NCBI RefSeq assembly: GCF_001865065.1
Contig: NZ_MJGN01000001.1
Location: 149,905 to 212,660, forward strand
Length of the DNA: 62,756 nt
Direction of reading: 5' to 3'
DNA from: Curtobacterium sp. MCBA15_008
GTDB taxonomy: Bacteria > Actinomycetota > Actinomycetes > Actinomycetales > Microbacteriaceae
Part shown: one piece after another, positions 1-8,444 of the stretch
Numbering within the stretch: position 1 is the stretch's first letter
Layout: each line of letters opens with the position of its first letter
Made by a program: the position numbers and the translations under genes
The notes under the pieces: model-generated
The model's database searches: none
What the model was told of the DNA's origin: nothing
What the model saw: only the letters and a program-made list of their open reading frames with translations

Positions 1-10
1 ACCGTGCCTC

Positions 11-30
11 CCGTCCGTCCGTCCGTCCGT
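11..30. repeat. CCGT tetranucleotide repeat
   Basis: Five uninterrupted CCGT units lie just past the 3' end of the S53 peptidase gene, whose stop codon is at 46-48. The tract is non-coding as far as can be seen. Confidence 0.8.
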
Positions 31-45
31 CCCGGGTCGCGTCCG

Positions 46-2058
46 TTACCGGCGCGCCACCTGCGTCATGCCGGTGAAGGACACTGCACCGAGCCCCGTG
101 ACGTCGTCGTACCCCTTGGCGGTGGTGAGCGACGTGTCGTGGTCGAGCGTGACCAGGTAGTCCTTGCCCGAGGTCGCACTCGTGTAGGCCAGGGCGATCG
201 GCGACCGCGGCGGCCGCACGTCGCTGAACGCCGTCGGTGCGGCACGGTAGGTCGCGTACAGCGTCGGGTTGGCGAACCCGAGCCGCGTGTGCGTCGACTG
301 CTGGACGAGCGCCGACAGCGCCGCGGTCAGCGGCGAGGCCAGCGACGTGCCGCCGTACGTCTCGTTCTCGAACGCGCCGACGGCCAGCGTCGAGTCGTCC
401 GTGATCGGGCGGATCCCGATCGAGAACCCGGTGTACGGGTCCGCGAGGGCCGCGAGGTCCGGCGAGACGCGCTTGCCACCGGCGAGCGACGCCGGGACGA
501 CGCCCTTCTGGTACGCGGGCTGGTCGAAGAGCGTGCTCCGGCCACCGCCGGCGCCACCGCCGACCAGGCCACCGGGGAGCGGCGTCGAGTAGACGTTGCC
601 GCGGTCGCTGCTGACGATCTGGTCGAGCACGTCGCCCCACCCGGTCTCGAACGTCTTGCGGTCGTCCTTGCCGATGCCGAGGCTCGTGCCGCCGACCGAG
701 GTCACCCACGGGCTGGACGCCGGGAAGTCGGGCTGGGCGCTGCCGAGCGCTGCGGACTCGTCGCCGTTGTCGCCGCTCGAGAAGTACAGGCCGATGCCCT
801 CGCCGGCGGCCTGGACGTGCAGGTTCTCCTGGCCGCGGATGCTCGACAGGGGCACGTTCTCACCGATGTCGCCGTAGCTGTTGCTGACGAGGTTCGCGAG
901 GCCCTGGTCGAGGATCTTCGACATCGCCACGTCGAGTCCGCCGCCGCAGTTCGTGCCGCCGACGTAGAGGATCTTCGCGGCCGGAGCGACGGCGTGCACG
1001 GACTGCACGTCGAGGGTCTCCTCGCCCTGCCACCCGCTCGGCTGCTGGCAGAGCGCCTGGTCGGTGAACTGCGCGGGCGAGGGGATGCGCTGGGCGAAGG
1101 TCGCGCTCGTCAGGGCCGGCTCGCCGTTCTGCACCGAGTAGCTGTTCGTGTCGTGGACGATCGACGGCGAGGCGTACGCGTCGATGATCGCCACGGTCTG
1201 GCCCTGCCCCTGGACGCCCTTCGCGGCCAGCCCGTCGACGCCGTACGCCGAACGGATCTGCTTCGGGACGTAGCCGCACGCGAACGTGTGCACGCTGGTC
1301 TTGCCGTAGGCCGCCGGCACCGTCGCGGTGTGCTGGCCGTCGTACTGCGAGCACTTCGCCTGGATGCCGGTCGGGGCCGTCGCCTGCTGCTTGAGCGAGC
1401 GGGCGGGGGTCGAGGTCGCCGGTGTCTCCCCCTGCTGGACGAGTTCCGGGTGGGTCAGCAGGCGGCCCTGGTCGACGCTGACGCCGCTGACGAGCCCGGC
1501 GACGGACGCGGGCAGGCTCGGCGCGGACGACGGCGCGACGAGGGTCCGACCCGCGTGCTGGTACTGGTGCAGCGAGACGCCGAGCACCGAGTTCACCACC
1601 GAGGCAGGACCGCGGAACACGACGTACTCGTGGCTGGCCGGCACGGCGGTGATCGAGAGGCCCTGCGCCCGCAGGAACCCGGTCACCTGGTCGGCGTCCG
1701 CCTTCGTCGGGGCGTACTTCGCGATCCACGCCGACGGGCTCAGGGGCTTTCGGTAGCGCGCGCTCCCGGGCGTCGAGACGGCGGTCGCGAGGGCCTCGGC
1801 CCCGCGCTGGTCCTGCAGCGGCAGGTACACCTCGCCCTCGACGTCGGTGCTGGCTGCGACCGTGCCGGCGTCGTTCGCGCTCGTCGCCCAGGTCGGGGTC
1901 GAGTCCGGCAGCACGTGCCGGGTCGCCGCGTCGGCCGGGCCGGCGGCGAAGAGCACGGCGCCGATGGTGCACGCCGCGGTGGTGAGCGCGATCGCGGTGG
2001 TGCGCGTCCGGCTCGTGGAGGGGGTGGTCCGACCGGGGGTCGGTGGGCGTCGTTGCAC
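46..2058 (-). CDS. S53 family peptidase (sedolisin/kumamolisin-type), secreted
   Basis: Predicted secreted acid serine-carboxyl peptidase of about 670 residues. A twin-arginine-poor signal segment (about residues 20-45, ending in ADAA) is followed by a pro-kumamolisin activation domain (about 65-215) and the catalytic domain. The sedolisin signature is complete: Glu346 and Asp350 in the GEETLD motif, the oxyanion Asp430 in SSGD, and the nucleophile Ser572 in GGTSLASP. A late YDDVTGLG stretch fits the calcium site. The GTG start at 2058 is chosen because GAGAGGAC lies just upstream; a longer frame to 2205 adds about 49 arginine/proline-rich residues with no such support. About 290 bp separates it from the upstream lipoprotein gene, and nothing recognisable is seen there. 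Confidence 0.93.
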   Translation of the reverse strand: MQRRPPTPGRTTPSTSRTRTTAIALTTAACTIGAVLFAAGPADAATRHVLPDSTPTWATSANDAGTVAASTDVEGEVYLPLQDQRGAEALATAVSTPGSARYRKPLSPSAWIAKYAPTKADADQVTGFLRAQGLSITAVPASHEYVVFRGPASVVNSVLGVSLHQYQHAGRTLVAPSSAPSLPASVAGLVSGVSVDQGRLLTHPELVQQGETPATSTPARSLKQQATAPTGIQAKCSQYDGQHTATVPAAYGKTSVHTFACGYVPKQIRSAYGVDGLAAKGVQGQGQTVAIIDAYASPSIVHDTNSYSVQNGEPALTSATFAQRIPSPAQFTDQALCQQPSGWQGEETLDVQSVHAVAPAAKILYVGGTNCGGGLDVAMSKILDQGLANLVSNSYGDIGENVPLSSIRGQENLHVQAAGEGIGLYFSSGDNGDESAALGSAQPDFPASSPWVTSVGGTSLGIGKDDRKTFETGWGDVLDQIVSSDRGNVYSTPLPGGLVGGGAGGGRSTLFDQPAYQKGVVPASLAGGKRVSPDLAALADPYTGFSIGIRPITDDSTLAVGAFENETYGGTSLASPLTAALSALVQQSTHTRLGFANPTLYATYRAAPTAFSDVRPPRSPIALAYTSATSGKDYLVTLDHDTSLTTAKGYDDVTGLGAVSFTGMTQVARR

Positions 2059-2348
2059 TTCGGGTCCTCTCGACGGTGAGCCCCTCGTGGTCGCGGGTCG
2101 CCGGGGCGGTCCGTTCCCAGCGGTTTCGTGGGCTGCGGTGAGGTGACTGTAATGAGTGGCGCGACGGCTCGGACAGTCGGTGGTTCCACCGACGAACCAT
2201 GTCACCCGTCCGGGGGGCGAAGCTGTTGCTCCCCTCAGCCGTTCCGCCCCGCCGTTGCTGGGATCGACGGCGGCGTGCTGGGTCCCTGCCCTGAACCGGC
2301 GTGCCGGTGTTGCGCGCGGCGCGGCGGCATCGTGTGCACTTGCCGCGC

Positions 2349-2918
2349 TCAGCCCGTGGTGGGCTTCTCGCCCCGCTGCAGCGACTCGACGACGGCGACG
2401 GACTTGCCGACCAGGGCCGCGTCGGAGTCCGTGCCCTGCACCCGGTAGTCCGAGGCGACGCCGTCACCGCCCGTCCCCGACGCCGGCAGCGGGTCGCCGA
2501 GTGCGACGACGACCGCACCGGCGTCGTGCGCGACCTGTATCTCGCCGCTCAGGGCGGACGGGTCGGCGGCCTCGACGAGGAGCACCTTCGCGCCGGCTCG
2601 GACGAGGGTCCGGAGTGCCGCCCGCTGGTCACCGGACGGGTCCGTCGCGCCGGCCACCCGGACGTCGGGCCGGAAGCCCGCCGAGGTCAGGTCCCGCTCG
2701 AACCGGTCCGGCAGGGCGACCCCGCCGGAGGTCGGACCGGCGGTGGCGGCGGCGGGGAGCAGGACGACCCCGACCACGGCGTGCTGGTCGAACCCGCCGT
2801 CCGAACTCGTCAGGTCCGAGCTCTCGACCGGGGTGGGCGCATCGGACGTCGTGCCCTGGCACCCGGCCAGGACGAGCATCGAGCACACCGCCACGAGGGC
2901 GGCCACGGAGCGCAGCAC
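2349..2918 (-). CDS. Small lipoprotein resembling a truncated type I periplasmic-binding protein
   Basis: About 189 residues. The GTG start at 2918 is favoured over an in-frame ATG at 2951 because GGAGGATC stands six bases before it. A hydrophobic segment ends in a lipobox (VLAGC), so the product should be a membrane-anchored lipoprotein. The rest reads VVGVVLLP, AGAKVLLVEAADPSAL and AGAVVVALGDPLP, which is the fold pattern of sugar-type periplasmic binding proteins. At this length only about one lobe is present, against roughly 300 residues or more for the family. It lies close behind the MFS gene on the same strand. The ligand is unknown. Confidence 0.75.
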   Translation of the reverse strand: MLRSVAALVAVCSMLVLAGCQGTTSDAPTPVESSDLTSSDGGFDQHAVVGVVLLPAAATAGPTSGGVALPDRFERDLTSAGFRPDVRVAGATDPSGDQRAALRTLVRAGAKVLLVEAADPSALSGEIQVAHDAGAVVVALGDPLPASGTGGDGVASDYRVQGTDSDAALVGKSVAVVESLQRGEKPTTG

Positions 2919-2952
2919 GACGGATCCTCCAACGCTTGATCGGTCTGCCACG

Positions 2953-4368
2953 CTACCCGGTCCCGCCGGTCGCCGACGCCGAGCCAGAGGTCGAGCCCGA
3001 CGCCGGGGGCGGCACCGGCCCGAGCCGACGGACGGCGGCGATCGCCAGGACCGCGATGACGATCATCCCCGCGAAGACGAGCGGGAACGACACCGTGCCC
3101 TCGGCGCCGCCGGTACCGATGAACAGCAGGCCGGTGACGGCGAGGCCGATCACGCTGCCCGAGGCGTCGGCGATGGTCAGGGCCGAGCTCGCGAAGCCGT
3201 CGTCGCCCTCGCGCGAGAACCGCAGCGTGAGCATCGAGGTCCGCGGGTAGATCGCGCCCATGCCGGCGCCGCCCACGAACCACCCGACGACGAGCAGCCA
3301 CCACGGCAGGGCCAGGGACGCGACGGCGAGCGCGGTGAGCAGGCTGACGAGGACGAGTGCCAGACCGACGCCGAACGTGCGGGCGGCGGTGAGCCGGTCC
3401 TCCCCCAGGCGGCCGTGCACCCACGACGCTCCGGCCCAGCTCAGCGCGGCGACGGTGAGCGCGAGCCCGGCGGCCGATGCCGAGAGTCCGTCCTTCGCCT
3501 GCAGCAGGAACGGCACGTACGCCTCGCTGCCGAAGAACGCCGCCGCGACGAGCCCGCGGAGCAGGACCACCGACGACAACCCCGGAGCGGCGCGGAAGGT
3601 CCCGGCGGGCAGCAGCGGGCGCAGGGCGAACCACGTGCCGACGAGTCCGACCACGACGGCCGCCACCCGGGCCCAGGCGCCGAGGTCCGGAGCGATGTTG
3701 AGCAGCAGGATCGCGACCGCGGCGCCGACCGACCACGCGATGCGGGCACGCTGCCACGGCGGTCGGAGCGACGCGGCCGGCGGGTGCAGGCGGCCGAGGG
3801 TGGGGACGAGCAGGGCGAAGGCGCCGAGGGCGATCACGAGCGCGCCGGCGAAGACCCAGTGCCAGTTCCAGACGTCGGTGACGATGCCCGCCAGGGCCGG
3901 ACCGACGAGCGCTGGCACCACCCAGGCGGCGGCGAACCCGGCGAACACCGGGCCGTGCAGCTCGGCGGGGAAGATGCGGGCGACGAGCACGTAGAGGACG
4001 ACGTCGATCGCGCCGGCCCCGAAGCCCTCGACCAGTCGACCGGCGAGGAAGACCTCCATCGTCGGCGCGAGCATCACCACCGCGGTCCCCACGGCGAACA
4101 GGGCGGCGGACACCCACGCGACGACCCGGCCGCCGGCGCGGTCGGTCCAATTGCCGGCGAGCACCATGCCCGGCACGCCGGCCGCCAACGGTGCAGCGAA
4201 GGCGAGGGCGTAGAGGGTCTCGCCGTCGAGGTCGCGGCTGATCTCCGGCATGACGGTCGTCATCGCCAGGTTCTGGAACGCGGCGACGGCGACGATCGCG
4301 ACCATGCCGACGGTGGCGAGGGCGTACGGTCCGCTGAACAGACTCGTCCTCGTCGCCGCGGTGCTCAC
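2953..4368 (-). CDS. MFS transporter
   Basis: Integral membrane protein of about 471 residues with at least twelve hydrophobic segments. The first long loop carries AGNWTDRAGGRV, the major facilitator loop motif, and GPALAGIVTD resembles the drug/H+ antiporter motif C. It ends in a Ser/Gly-rich tail. It is probably an efflux permease, but the substrate cannot be read from the sequence. The GTG start has no Shine-Dalgarno sequence but sits six bases after a TACGAT hexamer, suggesting its own leaderless promoter despite lying only 49 bp downstream of metB. Confidence 0.88.
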   Translation of the reverse strand: MSTAATRTSLFSGPYALATVGMVAIVAVAAFQNLAMTTVMPEISRDLDGETLYALAFAAPLAAGVPGMVLAGNWTDRAGGRVVAWVSAALFAVGTAVVMLAPTMEVFLAGRLVEGFGAGAIDVVLYVLVARIFPAELHGPVFAGFAAAWVVPALVGPALAGIVTDVWNWHWVFAGALVIALGAFALLVPTLGRLHPPAASLRPPWQRARIAWSVGAAVAILLLNIAPDLGAWARVAAVVVGLVGTWFALRPLLPAGTFRAAPGLSSVVLLRGLVAAAFFGSEAYVPFLLQAKDGLSASAAGLALTVAALSWAGASWVHGRLGEDRLTAARTFGVGLALVLVSLLTALAVASLALPWWLLVVGWFVGGAGMGAIYPRTSMLTLRFSREGDDGFASSALTIADASGSVIGLAVTGLLFIGTGGAEGTVSFPLVFAGMIVIAVLAIAAVRRLGPVPPPASGSTSGSASATGGTG

Positions 4369-4374
4369 CCGATC

Positions 4375-4380
4375 ATCGTA
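4375..4380 (-). promoter_or_regulatory. -10 element TACGAT, leaderless promoter of the MFS gene
   Basis: TACGAT is followed by six bases (GATCGG) and then the GTG start at 4368. With normal -10 to start-site spacing, transcription would begin at the start codon. Confidence 0.5.
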
Positions 4381-4417
4381 GGGCGAGCCCGCGACGTCGG
4401 CGCGTGCGCGCCGTCCG

Positions 4418-5563
4418 TCAGCGCGCGAGCGCCTGCTGCAGGTCCGCCACCAGGTCGCCGGCGTCCTCGATGCCGACCGACAGCCGGACGACGTTCTCCG
4501 GCACGGCGAGCTCGGTGCCCTTCACCGACGCGTGCGTCATCTCCGACGGGTACCCGATGAGCGACTCGACGCCACCGAGGGACTCGGCGAGCGCGAACAG
4601 CTCGGTCGACTCCGCGAACCGCCGTGCGGCCGACGGCCCACCGGACAGCGCCACCGAGAGCATCCCGCCGAAGCCCCGCATCTGCCGGGCGGCGATCTCG
4701 TGCCCCGGGTGGTCGGACAGCCCCGGGTAGTAGACGCGCTCGACGCCCGGCGCGGCGACGAGCGCCTCGGCCACGGCCTGCGCGTTCAGCGAGTGCCGCT
4801 CCATCCGGACCGCGAGCGTCTTGATGCCGCGGGTCGTGAGGAACGCGTCGAACGGCGACGAGATCGCCCCGGCGCCGAACTGCAGGAACTGCACCTTCGC
4901 CGCGAGCTCCTCGTCGGCGAGCACCACGGCACCGCCCACCACGTCCGAGTGGCCGCCGAGGTACTTCGTGGTCGAGTACACGACCACGTCGGCCCCGAGC
5001 GCGAGCGGCTGCTGCAGCGCCGGCGAGGCGAACGTGTTGTCGACGACGACGAGCGCACCGGCCTCGTGCCCGAGGGTCGCGAGGGCGGCGATGTCCGCGA
5101 TCTTCATGAGCGGGTTGGTCGGGGTCTCCACCCAGAGCACCGTCTGCGCCGGAGCGCCCTCGAGCGCGGCGCGCACCTGGTCGAGCTCGCTCATGTCCAC
5201 GACGACCAGCTCGACGCCCCACGGCACGTGCAGGCGGCTGACCAGGCGGTGCGTGCCGCCGTAGACGTCGTTGCCCATCACGACGCGGGCGCCCGGGGCG
5301 AGCGCGGCACGGAGCAGGGCGTCCTCCGCCGCCAGACCGGAGGCGAACGAGTACGCGGCGATGCCGCCGTCGAGGTCCGCCAGGAGCGTCTGCAGCGAGT
5401 CGCGCGTCGGGTTGCCCGCCCGCGAGTACTCGTAGCCGTTCCGCATGCCTCCGATGCCGTCCTGCACGTACGTCGACGTCAGGTGGATCGGCGGGATGAC
5501 GGCGCCGGTGGGGCCGTCGGGCTCCTGGCCGGCGTGGATGGCGCGGGTGCTGAACTCGGTCAT
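4418..5563 (-). CDS. metB: Cystathionine gamma-synthase/lyase, PLP-dependent
   Basis: Cys/Met-metabolism PLP enzyme of about 381 residues, the usual family length. YEYSRAGNPTRD is the N-terminal signature, ASGLAAEDALL the phosphate-binding region, and VVYSTTKYLGGHSDV contains the PLP lysine, about Lys200. Adjacency to cbs suggests work with cystathionine. Sequence alone does not separate a synthase (O-acetyl/succinylhomoserine plus cysteine) from a lyase (cystathionine to cysteine); the pairing with cbs favours a lyase role in reverse transsulfuration. AAGGAACC precedes the ATG start. It is the second gene of cbs-metB, 73 bp downstream of cbs. Confidence 0.92.
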   Translation of the reverse strand: MTEFSTRAIHAGQEPDGPTGAVIPPIHLTSTYVQDGIGGMRNGYEYSRAGNPTRDSLQTLLADLDGGIAAYSFASGLAAEDALLRAALAPGARVVMGNDVYGGTHRLVSRLHVPWGVELVVVDMSELDQVRAALEGAPAQTVLWVETPTNPLMKIADIAALATLGHEAGALVVVDNTFASPALQQPLALGADVVVYSTTKYLGGHSDVVGGAVVLADEELAAKVQFLQFGAGAISSPFDAFLTTRGIKTLAVRMERHSLNAQAVAEALVAAPGVERVYYPGLSDHPGHEIAARQMRGFGGMLSVALSGGPSAARRFAESTELFALAESLGGVESLIGYPSEMTHASVKGTELAVPENVVRLSVGIEDAGDLVADLQQALAR

Positions 5564-5600
5564 GCGGGCGGGTTCCTTACTCGGGAGCGGTCGGGCGACC

Positions 5601-5651
5601 GGTCACTCGGACAGGTAGGTCATTCAGACAGGCCGGTCACTCGGACAGGTA
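5601..5651. repeat. Three tandem 17-bp units spanning the cbs stop codon
   Basis: Units at 5601-5617, 5618-5634 and 5635-5651. The outer two are identical (GGTCACTCGGACAGGTA on the plus strand); the middle one differs at four positions. The rightmost unit encodes the last codons and stop of cbs. Because 17 is not a multiple of three, the other copies fall outside the frame, in the cbs-metB gap. Confidence 0.85.
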
Positions 5652-7001
5652 GGTGAGGAGGTCGTGGCGGGTGAGGACCGTGACGGGCTTGCCGTCGGCG
5701 ACCACGAGCAGCGCGTCGACGGACTCGAGGGCGCGGCGTGCGGACGACACGGACTCGCCGACGCCGATGAGCGGCAGCGGGTCGCCGACGAACCCGGTCA
5801 GGGCGTCCGCCATCTTCGCGGCGCCGGTGAAGACCTGCTCGAGCAGCGCCTTCTCCTCCACCGCGCCGACGACCTCGCCGATGACGACGGGCGGCTCGGC
5901 GCTCAGCACGGGCATCTGCGAGACGCCGTACTTCGTCATGATGTCGACGACCTCGCGCACGGTGTCGGACGGGTGCGCGTGGACGAGGTCCGGCAGCCGG
6001 CCGTCCTTGCCCGCGATGAGCGAGCCGACGGTCCGCTCGTCGTCCGTCTCGGCGAAGCCGTACGAGCGCATCCACCGGTCGTTGAAGATCTTGCCGAGGT
6101 AGCCGCGGCCGCCGTCCGGCAGGAGCACCACGACCACGTCGTCCTCGGTCAGGTCGCGGGCCGCACGGAGCGCGGCGACGACCGCCATGCCGCTCGAGCC
6201 ACCGACGAGCAGCCCTTCCTCGCGCGCGAGCCGCCGGGTCATCGCGAACGAGTCGGCGTCGGACACGGCGATGATCTCGTCCGGCACGCCGGCGTCGTAC
6301 GCGCCGGGCCAGAAGTCCTCGCCGACGCCCTCCACCAGGTACGGGCGCCCGGTGCCACCGGAGTAGACGGACCCCTCGGGGTCGGCGCCGACGATCCGGA
6401 CGCGGCCGTCCGACGCCTCCTTCAGGAAGCGTCCGGTGCCGGAGATGGTGCCACCGGTGCCGACGCCCGCGACGAAGTGCGTGACGCGTTCCTCGGTATC
6501 GCGCCAGATCTCCGGACCGGTGGTCTCGTAGTGGCTGCGCGGGCCGTTCGGGTTCGCGTACTGGTTCGGCTTGTACGCCCCGGGGATCTCGCGGACGAGC
6601 CGGTCGGACACCGAGTAGTAGGACTCGGGGTGCTCCGGGGGCACGGCGGTGGGCGTCACGACGATCTCGGCGCCGTACGCCGTCAGCACGTTGCGCTTGT
6701 CCTCGCCGACCTTGTCGGGCAGCACGAACACGCACCGGTAGCCGCGCTGCTGCGCGACGAGCGCGAGCCCGACGCCGGTGTTGCCGGAGGTCGGCTCGAC
6801 GATGGTGCCGCCCGGGCCGAGTTCGCCGGAGGCCTCGGCCGCGTCGAGGATGCGGGTGGCGATCCGGTCCTTCGAGGACCCGCCGGGGTTGAGGTACTCG
6901 ACCTTGACGAGCACGGTCGCGCGCACCCCCTCGGTCACCCGGTTGAGCTTGACCAGCGGGGTGTCGCCGACGAGGTCGATGACGGAGTTCGCGTAACGCA
7001 C
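5637..7001 (-). CDS. cbs: Cystathionine beta-synthase with C-terminal CBS-domain pair
   Basis: About 454 residues. The N-terminal fold-type II PLP domain (about 1-320) has NPGGSSKDR with the PLP lysine at about Lys44 and EPTSGNTGVGLA as the substrate/phosphate loop; GVGTGGTISGTG is the PLP-phosphate loop. The C-terminal 120 residues form two CBS motifs (TVGSLI...DTVREVVDIM and VGESVSSARRAL...LLVVADGKPV), as in regulated cystathionine beta-synthases. It condenses serine or O-acetylserine with homocysteine. The GTG start lies nine bases after the MscS stop, and a TAGGAT hexamer overlapping that stop sits six bases before it, so it may be read both by operon read-through and from its own leaderless promoter. 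Confidence 0.93.
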   Translation of the reverse strand: MRYANSVIDLVGDTPLVKLNRVTEGVRATVLVKVEYLNPGGSSKDRIATRILDAAEASGELGPGGTIVEPTSGNTGVGLALVAQQRGYRCVFVLPDKVGEDKRNVLTAYGAEIVVTPTAVPPEHPESYYSVSDRLVREIPGAYKPNQYANPNGPRSHYETTGPEIWRDTEERVTHFVAGVGTGGTISGTGRFLKEASDGRVRIVGADPEGSVYSGGTGRPYLVEGVGEDFWPGAYDAGVPDEIIAVSDADSFAMTRRLAREEGLLVGGSSGMAVVAALRAARDLTEDDVVVVLLPDGGRGYLGKIFNDRWMRSYGFAETDDERTVGSLIAGKDGRLPDLVHAHPSDTVREVVDIMTKYGVSQMPVLSAEPPVVIGEVVGAVEEKALLEQVFTGAAKMADALTGFVGDPLPLIGVGESVSSARRALESVDALLVVADGKPVTVLTRHDLLTYLSE

Positions 7002-7007
7002 CCGTCG

Positions 7008-7013
7008 ATCCTA
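7008..7013 (-). promoter_or_regulatory. -10 element TAGGAT before cbs, overlapping the MscS stop codon
   Basis: TAGGAT-N6-GTG. The TAG of the hexamer is the stop codon of the upstream channel gene. Confidence 0.5.
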
Positions 7014-8444
7014 GGCGGCGGACACCGTCCGCTGCTGGGATGCGACGTGCGCGGACACCGCGGCCGAGACCTCCTGCCGCCGCCGGTCGATGACGTCGCC
7101 CATGTCCCGCGCCAACGCCGGGGTCCCCCGGACGATCTGGTCGAGCGCCGTGGCGGGCACGACCAGCACCGCGACCTCGGTGAGGGCGTACGCGCTCGTG
7201 AGCAGCGCCTCCCGGGTCAACGCCGTCTGCCCGACGTAGTCGCCGGCCTCGACGCGGGTCGCGGGCAGCTCGGCGTCCTCGAACGGGACCCGCAGGTCGA
7301 CGCTCCCCGACAGCACGAACCGGACCGCGTCCGGCACCGTGCCGGCGGTGAGGATCGTCTCCCCCGCCGCGTAGCGCTCCAGCCGGGTGACCGGTGCCAG
7401 GGCCGCCACGTCGTCGCCCGTCAGGTACAGGGTCGCGGCGATCGTCTCGACGGCGGCGTCGCGCCGTTCGTCGGTGACGAAGTCGTCGGTGGTGTCGCCG
7501 TCCAGCCCGAGGCCGGCGCGACGCGCCGCGTACCAGAGCCACATCCGGAACTGGGCGAGCGCGTCGCCCTCCTGCGACGGGCCCCGGACCTCGAACGCCA
7601 GCGAGTACCCGGCGCCACCCGTCGGGACGGCCACCGGCTGCGTGCCCGGGTACCGCTGCGGCAGGCCGGACGCGACCCGCTGGAGCAGCGCGACCACGGC
7701 CGCCGGTGGGTCGTCCGTCGTGAACGTGACGTCCGTCGTGACCGGGAACGTGCCTCCCGTCCGGCTGAGGTTCGTGAAGGACGCGCCCGCCAGCGACGAG
7801 TTCGGCATGATCAGGATCCCGGCGCCCGTGTCGATGTGCACCGACCGCCAGTTCACCTCGACGACCCGGCCCCGCACCCCGCCGGTGTCCAGCCAGTCGC
7901 CCAACCGGAACGGCTGCTCGAAGAGCAGGAACAGGCCGGCGATGACCGGGCCGACCGCGGACTGCAGCGCGAGGCCGATGACGAGCGACCCGACGCCGAG
8001 GGCGGTGAAGATCCCGCCGACGTCGGCGCCCCACACGATCTTGAACACGAGCGCCAGCCCGAGGGCGATGAGCACGATGCGGGCGATGTCCACGAAGATC
8101 GACGGGATCTTCTCGCGCCAGCTGCCCTTCCGGGCGTTCGTGAACAGGACGATGTTGAGGCCGTTCAGCACGAACACGATGATGAGGAAGCCGAGCACCG
8201 TGCCGATGACCTGGTTCGCCACCGGCTTGCCCGGGTCCACGGCGTCGGTCACCTGGACGGACAGGACGAGGATCGCGATGATCGGCACGACGGCGTTCCG
8301 GAGCAGCCCGACCACCTTGTGCATCGCGTTGCCGCGACGCTCCAGGTTCGACTGCAGCTCGGTCAGGACCAGCAGCACGAGCGGCAGCCCGACGATGACG
8401 CTGATCGCCGGCCAGAACCACGCCTGCTCCCAGAACGCGGTCAC
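7011..8444 (-). CDS. MscS-family channel with C-terminal cyclic-nucleotide-binding-like domain
   Basis: About 477 residues. Several membrane segments (about 9-30, 48-66, 76-103, 117-138) lead to the pore helix region GVGSLVIGLALQSAVGPVIA (about 150-169) and the MscS beta domain (LGDWLDTGG...IDTGAGILIMPNSSL). A CNB-like domain follows (about 350-445, LERYAAGETILTAG...VRFVLSGSVDLRVP). This architecture matches the bCNG subgroup of the MscS superfamily. In the phosphate-binding cassette (about 400-422) the usual FGE...RSA reads VGQ...TSA, so the canonical Glu is Gln406 and the canonical Arg is Thr416. The GTG start overlaps the stop of the upstream cyclase-like gene by four bases (GTGA), indicating translational coupling. 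Confidence 0.88.
   Translation of the reverse strand: MTAFWEQAWFWPAISVIVGLPLVLLVLTELQSNLERRGNAMHKVVGLLRNAVVPIIAILVLSVQVTDAVDPGKPVANQVIGTVLGFLIIVFVLNGLNIVLFTNARKGSWREKIPSIFVDIARIVLIALGLALVFKIVWGADVGGIFTALGVGSLVIGLALQSAVGPVIAGLFLLFEQPFRLGDWLDTGGVRGRVVEVNWRSVHIDTGAGILIMPNSSLAGASFTNLSRTGGTFPVTTDVTFTTDDPPAAVVALLQRVASGLPQRYPGTQPVAVPTGGAGYSLAFEVRGPSQEGDALAQFRMWLWYAARRAGLGLDGDTTDDFVTDERRDAAVETIAATLYLTGDDVAALAPVTRLERYAAGETILTAGTVPDAVRFVLSGSVDLRVPFEDAELPATRVEAGDYVGQTALTREALLTSAYALTEVAVLVVPATALDQIVRGTPALARDMGDVIDRRRQEVSAAVSAHVASQQRTVSAA

Noticed and set aside
4..2079. Long plus-strand open frame opposite the S53 peptidase
   Set aside because: Arg/Gly/Val-rich translation without any recognisable motif; it is a shadow of the high-GC gene on the other strand. 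The same holds for the other long antisense frames opposite metB, cbs, menD, nusG and resB.
5564..5636. SAM riboswitch between cbs and metB
   Set aside because: The gap is too short and is occupied by the 17-bp repeats.
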